From contig JAYMTJ010000048.1 of the NCBI GenBank assembly GCA_036897525.1, positions 1 to 64,000 of the forward strand: a DNA stretch of 64,000 nt. The letters are read 5' to 3'. This document shows positions 1-11,825 of the stretch, in pieces. This DNA is from Pelargonium x hortorum (lineage: Eukaryota; Streptophyta; Magnoliopsida; Geraniales; Geraniaceae). The number at the start of each line of letters is the position of its first letter. The stretch's first letter is position 1. The position numbers and the translations under genes were made by a program. Under the pieces are notes generated by a model. It was not told the origin of the DNA, ran no database searches, and worked only from the letters and a program-made list of their open reading frames with translations.

Positions 1-1340
1 CTTTTAATCTGTATTTGTTATCTTTAGTGTTTGATAGTATTTTACTAAATAAGATTTTCTAATGGTACTCTATTAATCCTTGAATTTCTTAGAATAGTGG
101 GTCTGTATCTGTTAAAGTAAGCAGATTGATTGTCTACTTGCTTTTCTGTGTTCAAGGGCGGCTTATGAATTGAAAAGGATACTAAAGTTTCGGAGAGAGA
201 TAATAATTATAAGGAATGGGAATGTATTAGAAATCAAGTGTGGGAGGTTATAAGAACTCCAAAATTGAAGCGTACGTCTAGTTGTTACAATTCTCTTACC
301 TTTAACTGCGGGGCTACTTTTCAAATTGAGTTGAATTCATTCAAGTTTACGCTCGGTAAAGAAAATTTGGGATTCTTGTCGTAGGTTATAATTTTATCAT
401 AATGAGTTATAGTTGAAAGGAGAAGATTTTAGATTCTAGTATTCGCTTAAATAAAATAAAATGGAAGAATATATTCTTTCTAGTTATAAAACTCAGTAAA
501 AAGGAATTCGGTTATCCGCTACCTATCCCGTTATCTAAAATTCCATGGTAGAGCACAAATTGAATGCACGGATTTAGTTAAGGTTCAAATCCAGTTAGTT
601 ATATAGTTTATTAGAGCTATATGTAAATGTATAAGAAGGAGTTCGAGACCTGTTTTTTTAAGCACTCAGAAGTTCTATGCACAAACCTAGCGTATTTAGT
701 AGAACCATAGCCTAAAAAAAGGAAACCCTGCGAGTTTATACAAAGTTGGGTAGGTTTTTTTGAGAGTCCTTTTTTCTTTAAGTTTTTCTTGGATTTGTAG
801 TCTAAAGAGTGAACCTATACCTTTTGAAAAAAAAACTCAGCAAGAGGCTAGAATTCTTCTCCTTACTATTACTTACTATAAGGAAAGGTGCTACAATTTG
901 TATTTGTAATTGGTAAATTTCAATTTATGAGGTGAGGAAACAAAGCAAGGAATTGAATTTAGGAACTAAAGAAATTCACTACCTAAGTGATTATGTGCAA
1001 CAAATAATCAACAGAACAAATTCTAGTATTTTAGTCCTTGGGAGTAGTAGTCGCTCATTAACAGGCCTGCCCGGCTCCGTTAGGTACCCATTTAGTTGTT
1101 AGTGCTTTCCATATGTCCATATGCCCGGTATCCGTGGAATGCTAATCTAAAATGTAAGGGAAATCTTTCTAATAGCTGGGAGTTATCCCTCTAATCAAAG
1201 CATAGAGCAAGAGGAAGTTTACTTAACAACTCATCTAATTCTTTTATTAGTATCCAGAATAGATTAATGAAGGAGTAGAAAGCCTGCTTTTGGTGTTTAG
1301 GTCTAGGTATTTCGAAGAGTAAAAAAGAGGTGAGTTTCGT

Positions 1341-1490
1341 ACAAAGAAAACTATAGCTCTAAGGAAGGCTGAGGGCGCTATAAGAGCTGGGTCTTTTTAA
1401 GATGTAAGATGTAGAGTAAGCCGAGGAAAGATATAGTTCGAGAGTTTGTTAGGTTCTAGGTGTAGGTATTGGGCTTAAGAACTAGGGTAT
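1341..1490 (+). repeat. Lys/Arg-rich frame repeat, copy A
   Basis: A short open frame reads KRGEFRTKKT then IALRKAEGAIRAGSF before a stop near 1400. It matches the minus-strand frame at 7793-7915, which has TKKT, ALRK and AGSF in the same order, at DNA level as well as in translation. Further on, about 1463-1490 (GTAGGTATTGGGC followed by TTAAGAA) matches 49609-49640. No start codon or full-length frame exists, so I read it as a decayed duplicate of an unknown sequence. Purine-rich DNA inflates Lys and Arg codons, so the protein-level reading is uncertain. Confidence 0.4.
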
Positions 1491-4400
1491 TCTGAATATG
1501 AATAAGCATTTTCAAGTCTGTTAGAGATTCTTTTTGAAACTATTAAGGATGTTAAATAAGTTGACAAGGGTTTCGTGCTATACTGTTTTTTAACAAGAAT
1601 TAGAGGTTTGTATACTACGTGCCTCAAATTTCCGGCAAAATACACGCTAATTCAACTACTAGAGATTGCATAAAGCGCCTTTACTATAGCGTAGCACCCG
1701 CCCTAATAACACTTAGAATTTTTAGGTAAGTAAGATACATACTAACTTCTGAAACTACCAATTCCCTCTAGTCAGAGGCAATCCACGAAAACCTTTTCGC
1801 AATTGGCAGGCAGACAGATGTATAGCTCTTATAAAGGGAAGGCTTCTTTAATTCATTCTTCAGTTATGTACAGTATCTGGCTTTTAGGAATTCCTGAGCG
1901 CGTATTCAAGGTAGTTTAGGGAGCTTCTTTCTGTTCAATTCCAGGATTTCTAGAGATTTAGCTAAAGATTTTCAGTAAACAAGTAAAAGTTTGCCTTTTT
2001 TTTGGATGGTCTTATAGTGTAAGTACTACTAATGGGAATTAACCTCCCAACCAAGTATATGGTTACTCGGTAAAAGGGATTGACTCAGTACTATACTAAG
2101 GCAGTTCCCTCGTTAACGATAAAAGCATAGGACTAGAGGGAAAGACCTTAACTAATAGAACAACAAGAAAAGAATCTTACTCTATAGAACTACTCTTTCT
2201 ATCCATTATCCAGACTATAAGAGTAACAAAAAAAACTCTATTTACTATCTTATCGCTAAAGAATCAATTCGCTCGCTAAGAGGTTATGAGTGGTTTTAGG
2301 GTTCTAAGGAATTGAATGAGTACAACGGCTAACAAGCAAGACAGAACTGTACTTCTCCTCAAGACAAAGATAGAGCTACATTCGACAGCTTATAGCTTAC
2401 AAGAACAAGTGGATCTTAGAGTTAGGTTAGAAGCCAATGAAAGGGTAGTGTTCCTGGTAACCTCCTTCAAAGAGGAATTGTCCAAGGTTCAGATTCACTC
2501 TAAAAAACCTCAAACCGGTGAATACATTTACAGATAATTAGGTTACTGACTAGAAGAGTTCATAGAATTACTATCTGAAAGCTTCTTACTGGAAACAAAT
2601 TCCTTGTTTTGTTTAAAAAGTCATAAACACTCATAAACTTGATCATAAATCTAGAGACAAGGGACTCCTCTGTATCTATATTCCCATTAGAAGCCCCACT
2701 AAACAAGAGACAAGCTCTTGCCTTGTATCCCATCTAACAAAGTACAAGAACAAGGAATTTCATTAACGAAATACTCTGAGATATAATATTTTATATCCCA
2801 AATACAAAAATAATAAAGGGATTTTAGAAGTCCTAGAATTTTATTTGCTAAAGGATTTTGGTCTATGTCAGTTCCATGGTTTTTAATAAAAGAGTACAAA
2901 TTCTAGAGAATATATAACATATGCTTCAACTAAAGAACTTTCTCCTTCTCATTATTGCCTTCATTGTTCTTTCTGGAACAGCTGTCCCTATTCAAGTGGT
3001 TCTTCAGTAGAGATGTTTCCGCGCACCCTTCTTCAACGGCACTCTAATTCCTAAAAGCAATCCTGAAGACATACAATTTCTTATCTCTGTATTTGCTCTT
3101 TAAGTCTACTTATACTTGAATATTTACTGGGGACAAAAGTCAGAGTAGATCTTCTTTCCTTTACAGACCTATCCAGCTTGAACTTACGTATTAAAATTTC
3201 AAAACTCAAAGCTGCTAATTACAGAGTACTTTCACTCTAGGGAGCCCTAAACTAAAGAATAACTTAACAGCTCTAGCTAGTTGATTAACAGGGTTTAGGT
3301 CTTGGCCTAAATAATTTGAATTTATAGATTACTTTTTAGGTACTACGGAAGGGGATCCCACTTAAATATGGGTGCTTAAAGGCGCAGTCTAGAGCTATTA
3401 TCTGTACTACTACAGCAAAATACGTGATTATAGGAGCTGCTTCCATATCATAATGATTCAGTAAAGTAAGGTTTTATCTAACTTCTTTCTAGAAGGAATA
3501 GCATTCTATTAGCATGCCTGCGTAGTTTTCCCAACTTAAAAAATGCAAAATCCAGGTGTTAGCATTCGAGGTTCTTTTTATATTATAACAAGCTTAGCAT
3601 ATCTCAATTTACTCAATTTACTTTGTTATAATAGAAATTGCCCTGTTCTTTATTTAGATAAAGAGCATTGCAGCGTAACTCGCAGGACAAGGTTCTATAA
3701 ATCCCCCCTTTATTAATTACGCGAAATTTGTTTAACAGGGCTTAAAGAAAATGACCATACCAAACAAAGAGTTTCCCCAAATCTTGTAATGCGCATTTGT
3801 TCTATTAAATTTTAGTTTTAGGAATATCTAGCAAGGGGAGGCCTAATTTGAGTAGCTATAGTCTTAAATATTGTGGGCTTTTCGAATTCTTTGCCTTTAG
3901 TTTAGTAAGTACTCAGTACTTCTTAGTATTCAAGAGTAAGGAACCGCATAAGTGAGTCAGTAGCTGAAATTTGTATCTATAAGGATAGGGCTAAAAAAGT
4001 AGAAAGCGAGTAAATAGATGATAGCAAGTATAAGCCAGTGAGAGCATGTGCAGCTTGTATTCTATCTAATCTTCTGTTAGCCGGTGTACTAAATGAAATG
4101 TCTTTGTATTGCCTGTATAGCAGTACCGATAGCTGGGATTCTCTTCTTTGTTAAGTAAGGGGAGAAGGAGAATTGCTAGTGCTTTACCTCTGTCACCAAA
4201 TGACTTTCCTGAACCTGTTCGGTATTTGACTTCTTGCCTAACAACTCTAATTCCACTAGGCTGTTCTAATGACTACGCAAGGAAAGGAGTTTCTTATGAC
4301 GGCCCCCGCTATTTTCTATATTGATTTACCTCGTATTGTACAAATGAGACTGAGGTCTTAAGCTAAAGCGTACCTTGTTTACTATAACTTACTAACTCCA

Positions 4401-7400
4401 AAAATTCTATCCTGCGTCTTTACCGAAATGGATTGCCTGAGGAACACAGTCTCTGTAATATAATGTCCTCTGAACCTAACTACAGAACCAAACCCTACTG
4501 AATAACCCTCTCAGTAACCTATGCTATGGGAGTAGAGTCCTAAGTATTTCCGATAGTTTAGGAATCTCTGAATTAATTGTAGCTGTCTTTGTAAGCACGG
4601 TACACGAAGGTTCTTTAGAGGTGTAGCTAGATAACCGGAATCTAGTTCTATTATTAAAAAACTGTAAGTAAGGAGTTCAAAAGAATTGTAGCTATGAATT
4701 TGTATTATTGGTAGAGAACTTTCATAAAGTCTATCTGCCAAGTTCTTGCTTTTGTTAAAGAATGAATTGTTTTTCTTGATGTCGAGCTTGCTTTAGTGCA
4801 ATTTATAGGTTTTCCTTAGCAGTCAATGTCATAAGAGTTACCGGCTTATAAGGATAGAGCTTAGAGTTGGTTAGTACTATTGACAGGACGAGCTATAGGT
4901 TATGAATACTTACTTGATTGACAGGTTATTAAAGAATAGAATCTGTATCCTTTTAGCAAACGAGAATACAATTCAGAAGAATACACAGCTTTCAACTTTC
5001 AATTTTGACTACGCTACGAGAAAAAGTTCATTACCTTTTAGCTAAGAAAAGCTTCCAATTCTAAAATCTTTATGTTTCTTTCATATACTGTAAAAAAGAA
5101 TAAACGGGGTTTTTAGGGAACTCCTTTGCTTTTTTTCAGTTGTTAAATCTTTCTACTATTATATTATAAAAAAAGGTTTTATTCTACGCGCCCAAAAGCT
5201 GCTATTGAAAATTAGAATAGCGTAATAAGTGCAGCCTGCCACTTTTTGACTCAATCCACTGAGAAAGACTTTGTAGTTTAAAAGGGTCTAGGTATCCCTC
5301 CAATAGGACTCAACGATAAGAACTTCTGTTAGAATTTTGGAGCTTTAGGGCGCCAATATTAGTTAATTTCATTATGGTTGTGTTATGGGTCTTTTCTTTA
5401 ACAAGTAAGGCTGATGCAGAACAAAGCGCTTTGACTGAATATTCCAGATACAAAAGCGAGCTTGAAGCTCTAAAATTCCACAATAGACTCTACAAGGGAG
5501 CATCCACTAGATTTTCTAGTACAGGCATCCCTTGAAAACTTAGATTCGTTAGAACACTCATAGTTATAAGTTTAGAGGGTATGGTACTGTGTTAGCACTT
5601 TTAGAAGTGGTATTCAATTACAGAAATTTTATGTTATTGGTATTAGTCAATGCGGTTTAGTCCTATTTAGAAATGGATGGGGTTTCCCTTATACCTACTT
5701 TAGCTTTTGCAGCATAAATAAGTCCTCACTTTCTAAATAGTACATACAGTACGCGGTAGTTAAAGATAGGAAATGAAATAGCCTAAATACCTGTGAGATA
5801 TAGTGTGGGTCAGTTTTCGGGGAACACTTTATATGAGAATACCATAGTCTTAGTCTGTCCTTAATAGCAGTGAATTCTTGTACCTTATCATATCATAGTC
5901 GGTCAGAAAAGGCCCAGTTCAGAAGCCGGTATCTTGGATTATCTCGTTCGTACAATAAAATATCTTATATTAGTCTCTTTAATTAAGTTCATGCTTTCTT
6001 TTATGTATAACTGTTTTTTAAGCTTAGCTGTTCTACAACAGATTCATGGAACAATTCTTATGGAATATTCTACTCTTTCCGACTTTTGGATCCAGGGAGA
6101 CTGGAACCGAGTCAAACCTTTTCCTTGTTTGGAATTCGAGTAATCCGAGTGAGTAATCCTTACATTTTAGTCAGGAATTCCTTTGTGTTTTGAATTACTT
6201 TGTTCTTAGTTTTGATTATTAATGATGGGCTCGCTAAACCAAGAGTTAGAATTGACTTGTTAAGATTGAGGGAATCCCTGATTTTTGTTTTAGAACCTTG
6301 AGATATGGCACTCAATCAGGGTAAGTCTGCTTAGTTTGGAATTTGGGTTGGGAAAGGCAATTATTCTTGTGCCTGGATATTTGTTACTGAATTGAGGGAA
6401 ATTCATTAAGTTGACAGAAGGAAACCAATACTGTTTGTACGATTTGTTGGTTAGAACGAATACAAGAGCTATAAGAATACCAAAACCAAAAGAGTTATAG
6501 AATCAGTTTCCTGTAGGAGCATTTCAATTGACTCATTTACACTCTAGCGGAAATGGAAATAAAGAATTTCACCACTTTTTATTGATTTCACATGTATACG
6601 AAATAAACTTTCTTTTTGGAGTCTTCCCTAGTAAAATCCTGTTATGAACTTTACCATGTATATAAGAATTTTTTCTCAAAATGCTAGAATTTTAGGGCTT
6701 CTAAGAATAGAACTTACTAAAATCTTTGTTCAAATTTCACCATAGTAATAACGTATAAGGTGCATTTTCTTTATAGAAAGGCATCTCATTTTTTTTTTGA
6801 TAAAAAGTAGTCGAGCCTGATATTATAAATCAATAAACTTACTTGACGATTTGCCCTTGTATTGACTTAATATAATAGTAGTGAAGATTTATAACTGTTA
6901 ACATTTTAGATTGAGATTAACTTTCCACGGATACAGCAAGGGACTGATGAAAGCCAAATACAGGTCCTAACAGATGTTCCTTGTCTTCTTCTGCAAACAG
7001 GTAACTAATTTCTTTATTTTGGTGTACAAACCTGAAATCTAACTGTTGATGGTATTACCATAGCAGGTGTAGCTCAGAAGACGGGTAAGAAATCCGCCAA
7101 TCAACTCCTAACAAGTAAGAATCTGATATGAGTCAAGGAAAGGCGGGTTCACCCGAGGACTCCTTTAGAAAGGCAAGAAGATAGGTTGAAGTCATTCTTC
7201 TAGTTAGAGAGTTCTAGAGATGGTGTCTTATTTCTTCACCCTAAAATAAAAAGGGGTACTTCTTTTAGATGTTAGCAGTACTATTTATTTAGGTTACGAA
7301 ACTCCTACTATCAAACAGCCTGGTTCTCGCTTTCACTAACTCATCTAACTAAAGGAATTCCTTTTCCATTTCTGATACAATAGACTTTGGACTAGATTGC

Positions 7401-7792
7401 CTAGAAGTCATTGAGACTTCCTAAACTAAACTCTCTTAGATTCTGCCTTTATCCTTTCATTCACTTTCCATTGTGAAGGATCACCATGAACCTCACAAGT
7501 ACAGACTCAACCAAACAAGATCCAAGTTCTATATCCAAGGCCTGTTTAGCAGCCTTTCAAGTTGGATACACTGGAGGTCCTTAGAGTCAATCTTTCCTAT
7601 GTTTTGAGAATCTACCTCTTCAAAAACTGCTGACTCGGACTCTTCAGAATACCCTCTTGCTTCAGCCTATTACCCAGAAAGATCTTCTTACTAGATCCTC
7701 TCTGCTGCTTACTCTTAATAGCTTGTTTACTACAGCCTAGACCTCATTCTTCTTCTCAGGAGAAACTCATAAAGAATTCCTAAACAGACCTG

Positions 7793-7915
7793 TCAAAGCT
7801 TCTTAAAAGACCCAGCACCTAGCCTTCCCTGTTTCCTTAGAGCTGTGCTTGTCTTCTTTGTAGCTATACCGGCTTTTTTACCTTCCAAACTTAGGCGAAT
7901 ACTAACGGACGTGGG
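7793..7915 (-). repeat. Lys/Arg-rich frame repeat, copy B
   Basis: Forty codons are open between stops on the minus strand, with no ATG near the beginning. The core reads ATKKTSTALRKQGRLGAGSF. It aligns with copy A at 1341-1400 over TKKT-x-ALRK-x-G-AGSF, and the DNA agrees (AAGACCCAGC, CCTTCC, TTAGAGCT and TCTTTGTA occur in both in order). About a quarter of residues are Lys or Arg. I do not recognise the ancestor. The frame is too short and lacks a start, so it is more likely a fossil than a gene. Confidence 0.4.
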
Positions 7916-9035
7916 TTAGGCCTTTATAGAAATTTTTGTAAAGGCATAATTCTAAACTTCCCCTATATCGTGTCTCCTTTAGCTAGTGTTATATCTTGAT
8001 AGGTAAATTGACAACTACATAAACTTTTCTAAACCTATGAATTGAGGCAAGCTTTAGCTTGTACGAATTACTTGTCTTTCTTTTAAATCCTGTCCAGTGA
8101 ATTGTATTCATTCTCGCTTGTGCTGTCGATGTCTGCTTTCCATTAGAATCTTATTACCTCAATCCTAACACAAGGGAAATTCCTCTCTCTAAAGTAAAGA
8201 AAACCCTTAAATCTCGAAAAACAAATAAGGCTACTCACTCTTAAAAAACATAGTACTTTATTTTCTAAAGCCCTCGAAGACACACTCGAAAGCGCTACTC
8301 AGTAGACAATCCCCGTAGCTAAACAACCACTATATAGCTTAAAGTTATGGAAGACATCAAGAAAGAAAGAAGGCTCAAGAATTCTTACAAACAAATATCT
8401 ATCAGGGAGTTCGGCTACCTAGAACTATCTGTTATTAATGGTCTTTCCCTTTCCTAGACCTAGACTAGAGATACTTACTTAAAAGTACTAAACAATAAAT
8501 CCTTTTAGTAAGGTATATTCCTCATGTTCTAGGCTTTTCTCTATAGTTAGGAAGGACTATACCCTTTCTACCCACCTTTAGACCATACATACTATAAAGA
8601 TCCCTGCTATTAGCCAGCCTTACTGTTGCTAGACTTCTTCTAATTTGTTTAATTCCTTAATCCTTAACCTGAAATTGTATTACTATTAGTTGATAACCTC
8701 TTTACCCTACAAATAGAAATAATGGGCCTAGAGTTCTCTTATTCCTACCGTAAACCCTGAAACACAAGCTTCCTAGCCCAAAATCCTACTGAAGACGAGA
8801 AAGCAAAACCCTTTTTGTAAACCTTAAGCACCCTTATAAAAATACAGCTTAACTAGAAAAAAACTGAGAAGGAATATCCGAGAAAACTGTACGCTAGAAG
8901 ACCCAGAAAGACTTCAACTTTTTATTAAAGAATTTCTTTAGAGTATAAAAAGACCCAGTTTCAGAGTATAACTTCTAAGTTGAGGATTAGGAAGTAGTAG
9001 GAGAGACTTGCACGACAGATAACACCCTTTAATTG

Positions 9036-9125
9036 TAGCCTTCTTGACTCACTTGATAACATGCCAAACCACAATAGCTGAACCAATACCCTGAGCTAGA
9101 GTCTTAACTTGAGCCTATACCAGTA
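9036..9125. repeat. Diverged direct repeat, first copy
   Basis: This shares AGCCTTCTTGACT, then a GATA..ATAACATG-like block, an AATAGCTG/GAAGCTAT-like block, CAATACCCT, and a TAGCCTGTA/GAGCCTATAC end with 9905-9990, in the same order and orientation. Similarity is patchy with small length changes, so the duplication is old. A third, weaker relative with AGAGATACCC lies near 9575-9600. No function is evident. Confidence 0.4.
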
Positions 9126-9904
9126 GAAGAGAGATACCCTGTACGAGTCTGAGAAGGTGCTAATCCCTAGTTCTAGAAAGTGTTGCCTAAGCAAGTACAA
9201 GTAGTGGATTACCAGTTTTATTCTAATTCAATGCTGCTATTATGTATTTAATATTATGATAGAGGTTTCTGTTAGGACACAATAGTATAGTAAAATAGTG
9301 AAAACCCTTACACATTAATAAGACCCGGAAAAGGAAAATTTCCCAAATTCCGAAATTATGTTGTAAGCTGTTTATTTACTATTCATCGTTTTTAATTGTA
9401 ACCTTAGACCAAAAAAGACTTTCTAAAACTAAAACCTGGAAAACAGAAAAGAAACTTACCTGACTCAACTTCTTTCCTTACCTTAATAGGATTTGCTTTG
9501 CAGCTAGACCTTTGGAGCTAAAGCTACCTATATCTTCTACTGAGAAATGAGGCGTACGAGAGCCATAAACCTGAGACAGAGATACCCATGAGTGTACAGT
9601 GTTGCTAATAAAATAAAGAGATAGGTTCTAAAGCAATTAGTACACCAAGAAACGGTTAGGACCTGTTTGTAAAAAGTTAGCACTACCCTTGCAAATCATA
9701 TATAGGACTAATAAGAAGCACATTGAATGAGACTTCCTAATGCTTAAGAAGCTTAAGAATTAGAGAGATTTGTAGTTAAATAAAGTACTAATTAGAATAC
9801 TAAATCAGGAATAGTAACAAACTGCAGTACCGTCATAAGAATGTCTTCAGCAGCTTTAAAGTAAACAAAGAAAAAGTAGGTCGATGCTCTAAAAACTGAC
9901 TGAT

Positions 9905-9990
9905 CCAGCCTTCTTGACTTGATATCATAACATGGAAGCTATACCCCCAAGCAAGAGCAATACCCTCTACCATAGCCTGTAGATGACCCA
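9905..9990. repeat. Diverged direct repeat, second copy
   Basis: Partner of 9036-9125. On the minus strand this copy lies inside a 65-codon open frame (9833-10030) that reads EGIALAWGYSFHVM. The partner copy reads comparably (GIGSAIVVWHVI) but is interrupted by stops. This could be a shared protein ancestor or chance, since neither resembles a family I know. Confidence 0.35.
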
Positions 9991-11357
9991 AGATAAGCAA
10001 CCATACATACCCACTAGAAAGGACTTTCACTTGACACAGGATACTTCAAAATACCTAGCTTCAGAGCTACTCTAACTTACTTTGCATACTCCTTAAAACT
10101 TATAGCTTAGAACCGGGAAAACTTGTAAAAGCCTTGTTCTGAAACAGTACTTTCAATTCATAAGAAATATCCTGTAAACATCAACAGAAATTCCAAATGC
10201 TTAAACTCTGAAAGCAGATACCCTGCCCTTAAAATGAATAAAGACTAGGAAGCCTTACAATTATTCGCTAGCATTAAATCTTCTATTGACTTCCTTCTTA
10301 TTTACTAAACTAGAACTTTAGAACTAGACATCCAGATATCTGTGCCTGTCTTCTAACATGGAATGTATTCTTTAATAAGAAGATAGAGTATTAGATAGAG
10401 TCTTTCTATAGTTAGATTAGTAACTTTTTGAAATACTTATTAATTGTACAAGAATTAGCTAATATCCAGAGGAAACCTAACCTATACTACACATTTAAAA
10501 CTAACCAGAATACCCCCTACCCTACCTAAATGAAATAGAAAAGAATATAGAATAAGGCTAAAAACTCTCTACATGTAAAACTCTTATTCACTCTGCGGAA
10601 CCTGTTTCAATATTTTCTCTAAAGCCCTTGATGGAACCTCAAACTGGTACTACTTAAGACAAAAAGAAAGAAATCCCATTACTCATTACTACAGAAAAGG
10701 AGACAACTTCAACTTCAGGAATACAGATTACTAACCTATATCCGTAAAAGACTTTCCAGAAAATAAGAAATATTATGACAGATTAAACCAAAACATAAAT
10801 CCATTAGAAATTCTGCTTAAGCTGTTTGTACCATAATGGAGGCTTTTTTTTCCTTACTTTAATTCGCTAAGCCGTAAACAACTCATTTAGAATTCCTTTA
10901 GAAAGATTATCTGGATAATAATAACAGGACATGAAAACCCTTCCTACAGCCCTACTTTTTTCCTTAGAGATTGGAGCTAGACTTCCTATAAGAGTTAAAT
11001 AAAAGTAGATACTTACACCTATTGACGGGAGCCCTAGGGTCTTCCTTAGTAGGCTGCGAGGAGATTCTATTGTTCGAGAGTGCTTTACCAAGGAAAAACT
11101 TCAACATTTACAAACTAGGATCCTTAGGACCAAACCAACTAGAAGCTAAAAGCTGTGCTCTTTCTTATTACTTGTCTGCTGCTAAAGGAATGAAAGCAAA
11201 GGAGTTCTTGTTCTTAGGCATATCGTTAGTGCTTTATCAATGAATAGACTAAATTTACCGGGATTTTACTGTACTTTGAACCTCTAGAATAGTTACTCGT
11301 GTTAATGGAATCAAGGATATTTATTCGTCAATCTCATGTTCTCTCGAATTCACACTC

Positions 11358-11377
11358 ACTAAACTCTTAAGTTTAGT
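11358..11377. repeat. Inverted repeat, 8-bp stem
   Basis: ACTAAACT, four bases CTTA, then AGTTTAGT: a perfect 8-bp stem with a 4-base loop. Pairing continues weakly outward. It lies about 35 bases before a copy of the CGATAAG-core repeat. It could form a hairpin in RNA, but it has no run of T after it and no gene beside it. Confidence 0.5.
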
Positions 11378-11411
11378 AAGGTGGACGTATTCACTATCTT
11401 TCTAAGTTTAT

Positions 11412-11447
11412 CTACTCCAAATGATAAGCTCCATAGCACAAGAGTAA
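11412..11447 (+). repeat. CGATAAG-core dispersed repeat
   Basis: The sequence CTACTCCAAATGATAAG followed by CTCCATAGCACAAGAG is a member of a dispersed family found also at 11759-11825, 48211-48250, 50605-50670 and 53808-53845. The shared order is CTCCT/CTCCAA, then nGATAAG, then CATAG or a variant, then ACAAGAG. The role is unknown. Confidence 0.4.
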
Positions 11448-11758
11448 CCTTAAAGTAGGATCCTGTAGGTCAGCATTAACGTGTCTAGTCTCGTCCTTCT
11501 ATAGGGCAGCCCTTTTCTTAATAAGTTCTTAATAAGTTCTTAGAAAGAATGAGCTCGTATTTCTTTAGCTTAGGTCTGAGTAAAGGTATGATACTGCAGC
11601 CAAGAATAAGATCAAGAGTCTAGTTTCATTTTTAACTAAGAGTAGTAAGTCCTGCAGAAGTCACTAAAAGTGGTTGGGGGTTAGAATGTGTAAGTCTTTC
11701 TATTAGGTATTTAATGACCTAACTTCGTAAAGGATGTTTACTCAGTAAGATTGATATA

Positions 11759-11825
11759 CTCAAGAACTATCTAAGGCTAACTCCTCTTTACCGATAAGGA
11801 CATAAAGGCAAGAGGAATGTCCACC
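11759..11825 (+). repeat. CGATAAG-core dispersed repeat, best copy
   Basis: This copy and 50605-50670 align over about 65 bases. Both begin ACTCAAGA, continue with a CTAAGnnTA block and CTCCTC, then CGATAA, and end CAAGAGGAATG. The other copies share mainly the central 35 bases. Length variation is small. There is no gene in or beside either copy. Confidence 0.5.

Noticed and set aside
535-610. tRNA-like phrases ATGGTAGAGCA and GGTTCAAATCC
   Set aside because: The supposed T stem does not pair and no anticodon arm can be drawn.
2316-2537. ATG-started 73-codon frame
   Set aside because: No family resemblance, motif or neighbouring gene. Frames of this length are expected by chance in 64 kb.
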